Part shown: positions 59,093-64,000 of the stretch, one piece after another
How positions within the stretch are numbered: the first letter of the stretch is position 1
Layout: each line of letters begins with the position of its first letter
Assembly (NCBI GenBank): GCA_001789725.1
Contig: MGAM01000013.1
Location: 1-64,000, forward strand
Reading direction: 5' to 3'
DNA from: Candidatus Roizmanbacteria bacterium RIFCSPLOWO2_01_FULL_39_19
Lineage (GTDB): Bacteria > Patescibacteriota > Microgenomatia > UBA1406 > HO2-37-13b
DNA length: 64,000 bases
Program-made: the position numbers and the translations under genes
Notes under the pieces: model-generated
Databases searched by the model: none
What the model was told of the DNA's origin: nothing
What the model saw: only the letters and a program-made list of their open reading frames with translations

Positions 59093-60166
59093 TTATTTCT
59101 CATTTAAGTCATCTAAACTATCCTTAACTTCTTTTTCTTTTGGATCGGCAGCTGCTTTTTCAGGTTTATTCTCCTCACTATTGATCGTCTCTTCTTTTGG
59201 TTCTTCTACCGCCTTTTCTTCAAGCTGCACTACATCAATATCATATCTCGTTAAATGCCCCGCCAAATTAACATTGACGCCACCCTTTCCTATTGCCAGT
59301 GGCGCTTGTTCCTGAGTAACAAAAACTTTAGCTGTTTTTTTGGTCTTATCAAGTTCAACAGACTGGACTTTAGCCGGAGAAAGCGCCTCTCTGACAAATA
59401 ACTCATCATCGGCGTTATATTGGATAATATCAATTTTTTCATCAATTCCAAGCTCATCATTTACGGATTTTACTCTTATCCCCTTTTGGCCGACACATGC
59501 CCCCACTGGGTCAACAGCAGCAGCATCGGAATAAACAGCTACCTTTGCCCTCTCGCCCGGTTCGCGAACAACAGCATGAATCTTAACAGTCCCCGATGCA
59601 ATTTCAGGAACCTCTTTTTTAAAAAGTTCTTCGACAAGTTTTGGGTCGACCCGAGATAAAATTATGCGAGAATTACCATATTCATCTTCATCAATTTTCT
59701 TGATATAGAGGGTATAGGAGTTGTTCACAGAGTAATCCTCGCTGCGGATTCGCTCTTGTGCCGGTAAGACTCCCTCAGCCTTACCAATATCAAAATGAAC
59801 ATTTTTGGGATCAAACCTAATAACCCTCCCTTTGACAATTGTGCCTACTTGGGTAGTGTAATGTTTAACTATCTCCCTTTTCTCCGCTTCACGAATTTTC
59901 TGCAAGATTACTTGACGGGCAGTTTGTGCAGCAATTCTTCCAAAACCGGGAGGAGTTATATCCTCTTCGTTTTTTAAAACATGGGTTTCGCCCGAATTTT
60001 TATCAATTTTAGCCTCAAATGTTGCTTCTTCGTCATCTCCATAATCTTTTTTGTAAGCAGCTAAGACTGCCTCCTGAATTGATGATATAACGTCATCAAT
60101 TGATATTCCCCGCTCTGTTGCAACTTGATTTAACGCCAAGAAAAACTCACTTTTAATAACAGTCAT
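59093..60166 (-). CDS. nusA: transcription termination/antitermination protein NusA
   Basis: N-terminal NusA domain, S1, KH domains; next to infB. Confidence 0.95.
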   Translation of the reverse strand: MTVIKSEFFLALNQVATERGISIDDVISSIQEAVLAAYKKDYGDDEEATFEAKIDKNSGETHVLKNEEDITPPGFGRIAAQTARQVILQKIREAEKREIVKHYTTQVGTIVKGRVIRFDPKNVHFDIGKAEGVLPAQERIRSEDYSVNNSYTLYIKKIDEDEYGNSRIILSRVDPKLVEELFKKEVPEIASGTVKIHAVVREPGERAKVAVYSDAAAVDPVGACVGQKGIRVKSVNDELGIDEKIDIIQYNADDELFVREALSPAKVQSVELDKTKKTAKVFVTQEQAPLAIGKGGVNVNLAGHLTRYDIDVVQLEEKAVEEPKEETINSEENKPEKAAADPKEKEVKDSLDDLNEK

Positions 60167-60239
60167 AAGACGAAATTATAGCATTATATGAGGCAAACAT
60201 CAACTTTCAAAACCATTCTCTGTAGCAGCTTTTTTTAGA

Positions 60240-60425
60240 TATAGCAACCGCAAAACAAAATGTCGGTTTTTTATACTGTCATGCTGAACTCGCTGCGCCC
60301 TTCCGTAGTCTTGTACGAAGGAGGGTTTCAGCATCTCAACAATGAGATCCTGAAATAAAACTTGTCCCGAACTTGATTCGGAATTCAGGATGACAAATTA
60401 GACAGTTTGAATTGCGCTAGCTATA
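60240..60425 (+). mobile_element. MITE-like element, copy C (186 bp, long form)
   Basis: near-identical to 41029-41214; lies in the upstream region of nusA. Confidence 0.88.
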
Positions 60426-60440
60426 ACTAGCTAATGGACT

Positions 60441-60983
60441 CTAGCAGTTGCTAAACATTAATGGAATTCCAGCACATGAGATAATAAATCTTAAATAGAT
60501 TGGCCACAAAAATATTACTGGCAGCGAACTGGCATCTAGCGCCACTCCTTGCACTAAGAAATACAGATAAGCAACAATTCCGACAAAGCAATAACTTATT
60601 GTAAATCTTTTCCACGATTGCCAAATACTAAACCATACCAAAGAAAAAGACAAGATAAGCGATGCAATCAAAAAAGAAACTGCGGCAACACGCAGGTTTT
60701 GCGCTTTTTGATATTCCCTTTTGTATATTTGAGCAATTACGGGGGTTGGAACAATCTCCGGTTGGCGTGATAACGACTCATTTTTAATCTGTGTTTTATC
60801 AATCGGCAGCTCTACGTGGATTACTGAACGTGTCCCAAATATTTGCTCACTGGTTGCAAACTCTATTTCAACAGCTTTAGTTTGCAGTTGTGCATGAATA
60901 ATTTCGCCACCAACATAGATTAAAACACCAAGAAGAAAGTATAGAAACAAGAATTTGTTTATTGCAAAGATTTTTTTTGTCAC
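60441..60983 (-). CDS. hypothetical 4-TM membrane protein
   Basis: 180 aa. Confidence 0.55.
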   Translation of the reverse strand: MTKKIFAINKFLFLYFLLGVLIYVGGEIIHAQLQTKAVEIEFATSEQIFGTRSVIHVELPIDKTQIKNESLSRQPEIVPTPVIAQIYKREYQKAQNLRVAAVSFLIASLILSFSLVWFSIWQSWKRFTISYCFVGIVAYLYFLVQGVALDASSLPVIFLWPIYLRFIISCAGIPLMFSNC

Positions 60984-61075
60984 AACTTTAACTAAAAAAC
61001 AGTTTAATTCTTTGATAATCTGAAATCAACTTGTTTATTAAATTTTATGGTTAGGCGACATTCGTCCTGAAGGTA

Positions 61076-61891
61076 TTATTTAAAAGCAAACCAACCATAT
61101 AGTCCGGCGTCATTTAATTTTGATTTTAATATTAATGGTGTATTAAATATAGGAAGTAGTTTCTTTAATTCAAGTTTTAAAGGGCTAATAAATTGCTCAA
61201 ATTTATTAGCAACACCGCCGCCAATAACCATTATTTCTGGAGACCATAAAACAATTAAATTAGCTAAACCAACTGCAACCAATTTTGAATATGCTTTCCA
61301 TATATTTTTATCATCACACTCTTCTGCTGTTATACCAAATATTTGTTTGAATGCTGTTCCGGAAGCATAAGATTCGAAACATCCTCTTTGACCACAGCTC
61401 CAAACTTTTGTCTCATAAAAGTTTATTATTTGATGGGCCGGCTCAATCCCGAAATGGTGAGGAGTAATTTTTTTATTTATTATCAAACATCCACCGATAC
61501 CAGAACTTAGGGTAAGATATCCGACTAGAGAATAATTTCTCCCCGCACCATATACGGCTTCTCCTAACGCAGCAACATTCGCATCATTTTCTAAGAGAAA
61601 TGAAGTTTTTGGGAATGCTTGGAACAGGGGCTGAAAAATATTTTGTCCCCGCCATAATTTTTTTTGTCCCCATTTAATAAAAATGCCTTTCTTTTTGTCA
61701 AGAGATCCAGCAGCAGCAATATTGATTTTTGAAATATCTAAAGATTGACTTTTTATCTCAAAAATAATTCTGTTAATTTGATCTTGAAAGTTGTCAAAAG
61801 TAGTAAAACGAATGATTTTGTCGAATTTTCTTTTATTGTTAGAAAAACCTAATCTTGAAGTAGACCCTCCAATATCAATACAAATGGTCAT
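61076..61891 (-). CDS. ROK family protein (sugar kinase-like)
   Basis: CIDIGGSTSRLGF; LENDANVAALGEAVYGAGR; CGQRGCFESYASG. Confidence 0.93.
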   Translation of the reverse strand: MTICIDIGGSTSRLGFSNNKRKFDKIIRFTTFDNFQDQINRIIFEIKSQSLDISKINIAAAGSLDKKKGIFIKWGQKKLWRGQNIFQPLFQAFPKTSFLLENDANVAALGEAVYGAGRNYSLVGYLTLSSGIGGCLIINKKITPHHFGIEPAHQIINFYETKVWSCGQRGCFESYASGTAFKQIFGITAEECDDKNIWKAYSKLVAVGLANLIVLWSPEIMVIGGGVANKFEQFISPLKLELKKLLPIFNTPLILKSKLNDAGLYGWFAFK

Positions 61892-62069
61892 AAAAGTCTA
61901 TGTTTATCTTAAATAATATGCTTGCTCACGGTAAATCTCATAATCCAATTTTAGCATTCTATCAATTCGAGTTTACTCCGTATGTGTCGAAGTGCTTGCT
62001 AGCCGTAGCTTTAACGAAGGATAGTCCAGGCTTGTAACAGACGTTAGAACTCTTTTCGTTACACGAAAA

Positions 62070-62816
62070 TTATACTTTTGTTCCAGTAATGATCGTTGCA
62101 AGACCTCCAGACATTGGTAACGATTCGACTTCAGAAAGTCCAACCTGATCAAATACCACGGTTAGATTAGATCCATCTCCAAAGTCTGCTAAATATCTAT
62201 TAATCATCAGAAAACGGTCATAGTGACCATCAAAAAGGGCGAAAGCGAGCGGCATCATTTTGTACATGTATAAGTGTTGTAGCCTTTGTAAGGCTCTCTG
62301 ACTAGGTACCGTAATTTCTACTGTAGCGAATCTGCCACCGGGTTTTAACACACGTTTCATTTCCTTTGCAAAAAAATTGTGGAGATCCGAACACAATGTT
62401 TTCACCCCGTATCCAGAAAAAATGGCGTCTAAAGAATTATCCTCAAAAGGTAATGTGGTCGCGTCACTCGTCATTAAGCTAACATTTGAGTATCTGTTTC
62501 TTTGTTTTCTTTGCTCTGCACCATTAATCATTCCCTTTGAAAAATCAATTGAGAAAATATGTCCATCGGGGCCAATAAAGGGTAATAAGTGTTTCCACGA
62601 TTCGCCTGTGCCTCCCATAAAATCTCCAACTACCATACCTTGCTTAAGTCTTAATACATGAGCGGCATTTCTTCTCCAAAGTTCGGTAAGCCCTAAAGAA
62701 GATAAAGTTGATACAAGTTCATACGAGCCTGATAGATCGTCGAAAAGTCCTTGTAGATATACGGGCGAGTAGTTTGTATCATGAACGGACGGATTTCCAG
62801 CTCCTTCTAAGCCCAT
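62070..62816 (-). CDS. class I SAM-dependent methyltransferase (UbiE-like)
   Basis: GDFMGGTGESWKHLLPFIG; DATTLPFEDNSLDAIFSGYG; MKRVLKPGGRFATVEI. Confidence 0.92.
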   Translation of the reverse strand: MGLEGAGNPSVHDTNYSPVYLQGLFDDLSGSYELVSTLSSLGLTELWRRNAAHVLRLKQGMVVGDFMGGTGESWKHLLPFIGPDGHIFSIDFSKGMINGAEQRKQRNRYSNVSLMTSDATTLPFEDNSLDAIFSGYGVKTLCSDLHNFFAKEMKRVLKPGGRFATVEITVPSQRALQRLQHLYMYKMMPLAFALFDGHYDRFLMINRYLADFGDGSNLTVVFDQVGLSEVESLPMSGGLATIITGTKV

Positions 62817-62912
62817 AAGAAATCTATTTTAGCACTTTCTGACAAGATAATCAATTATGTAGACAATCATGTCCAGGCTCGTGACAGATGTTAGAATCTT
62901 TTACGCACAAAC

Positions 62913-63260
62913 CTAATTGTCATTTTTCTCTAAAAGGACATTGAGTTGCTCAATGAGCGGAGGAATATCATTTTTGATAATGTCCCAGATGATGTTCGTG
63001 TCGACTTCCATATAGTCATGAATAGCAACATTACGAAAGTCGATAATATCTTGCCTTGGAATAGTGTCATGTTCTTTTCTGAACTCAGATGATATATTTG
63101 TTGCAGCCTCCCCAATTATTTCTAAATTTCTGATCGCCGCAGCTTGATCCCAATTATCTGTCTCGAAATGTTCAAAGTCATTAGCAGTTGCATAAGCAAT
63201 AACAGCCTCAGCGGCATCTTTCATGTGCATTAAATAAGCATATGGATTACTATTTCTCAT
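62913..63260 (-). CDS. HepT-like (DUF86, HEPN) toxin
   Basis: RNVAIHDYMEVD (RX4-6HXY motif); paired with MNT-domain gene. Confidence 0.9.
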   Translation of the reverse strand: MRNSNPYAYLMHMKDAAEAVIAYATANDFEHFETDNWDQAAAIRNLEIIGEAATNISSEFRKEHDTIPRQDIIDFRNVAIHDYMEVDTNIIWDIIKNDIPPLIEQLNVLLEKNDN

Positions 63261-63529
63261 ATAAATCTTTTTTCGTGTTTTAGTATGCTCTCTTTAAGAT
63301 AGGGACTTATTCCGTTATAGCTTACTAGGTCAACTTCTTTTTGAAGCGATTTCTCTAGATCCCTTTTTAAACGTACAAACAGAAGTCTCATTCCCTTAGG
63401 GGGTTGAATCAGTATGTCTATGTCACTTGTATCATCATAATCACCGCGTGCATAAGAACCAAATAATGCAGCTTTTTTTACGCCATATTGTTCTAGAAGC
63501 GGTATTATTTTCTGAGTTATTGTATCCAT
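63257..63529 (-). CDS. MntA-like minimal nucleotidyltransferase antitoxin
   Basis: AALFGSYARGDYDDTSDIDIL. Confidence 0.93.
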   Translation of the reverse strand: MDTITQKIIPLLEQYGVKKAALFGSYARGDYDDTSDIDILIQPPKGMRLLFVRLKRDLEKSLQKEVDLVSYNGISPYLKESILKHEKRFI

Positions 63530-63718
63530 ATTTGTAATTCTATCAAATTGTTTGTAATTTGCGATGAGATAGTAACCAATTTAATAGGCATTTAACTTTC
63601 GCCTTGTAGTAATTCGAACTGTTGTGAAAGTCTCAAAACTAAGTCCAGGCTAGTTGAATATGTAGGAAATTATTATAGAGGTCAAATCTTCCAATATATA
63701 GCTTAATTGGAATAGACC

Positions 63719-63925
63719 TTATTGTTTGAAATGTTCGTGATTTTCATTCTCCCGAAAAAGTTCACTACAAGTCTCACAGAGATTTGCTGGTTCTAAGGGT
63801 TGTCCCTTGAATTTACATTTTTCTTCTTTACATACATTATCACCTGCTTCAAATTCTTCCTCTGTAATTCCCTTCATTTCAGGATGAAAACTGTAGCAAG
63901 TAAAACAAATATATCGTTTTTTCAT
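63719..63925 (-). CDS. small Cys-rich zinc-ribbon-like protein
   Basis: 68 aa; CFTCYSFH, CKEEKC, CETCSELF. Confidence 0.6.
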   Translation of the reverse strand: MKKRYICFTCYSFHPEMKGITEEEFEAGDNVCKEEKCKFKGQPLEPANLCETCSELFRENENHEHFKQ

Positions 63926-64000
63926 ATTAAGGTGATTATATCAAAAGTCCGAATCTATTCCTCTGTTCAGATAGTTTGATATGTTTGAGTGAAGCTAAAA

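Noticed and set aside
62020-63660. True integron cassette array
   Set aside because: The repeated element lacks a visible complementary half-site and no integrase is in the window; kept only as a repeat observation.
1-64000. Alternative genetic code (TGA read as Gly/Trp) in a CPR genome
   Set aside because: Genes such as the SDR at 35277 end in TGA, and the broken gene at 15687 is interrupted by TAA, so a standard code fits.
1-64000. CRISPR arrays or cas genes
   Set aside because: No regularly spaced direct repeats and no Cas-like ORFs seen.

Overview
The 64 kb window is gene-dense, low-GC and bacterial. Gene content suggests a Patescibacteria/CPR-type genome (inferred, not proven): infB without N-terminal domains, many large membrane glycosyltransferases, small compact genes, standard genetic code with TGA used as stop. 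Housekeeping blocks: rpsO-pnp, hrcA-grpE-dnaK-dnaJ, efp, typA, eno, and nusA-infB followed by a DHH-like gene. There is one tRNA-Asn(GUU), several toxin-antitoxin modules (Phd/RelE, HicBA, MntA/HepT), an envelope/glycosyltransferase region, and a decayed accessory region at about 10.3-23.2 kb with recombinase and transposase remnants and broken genes. Most notable observations: (1) a predicted Crp-type regulon, with two TGTGA-N6-TCACA palindromes, each exactly 21 bp upstream of a -10 box, in front of DUF1573/ccdA and VKOR genes, and a nearby Crp/Fnr regulator carrying the CRP-like recognition motif RETVSR; (2) a long imperfect hairpin (candidate structured RNA) filling the grpE-dnaK gap; (3) a three-copy MITE-like family with TATAGC...GCTATA ends and nested-hairpin length variation; (4) a DHH/NrnA-like protein behind infB whose catalytic motifs look destroyed; (5) divergent rpsO/hrcA promoters sharing overlapping -35 boxes with a CIRCE-geometry palindrome; (6) many promoters whose -10 box lies only 6-10 nt before the start codon, suggesting leaderless transcripts. 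Everything was read by eye. No search, folding or alignment was run.
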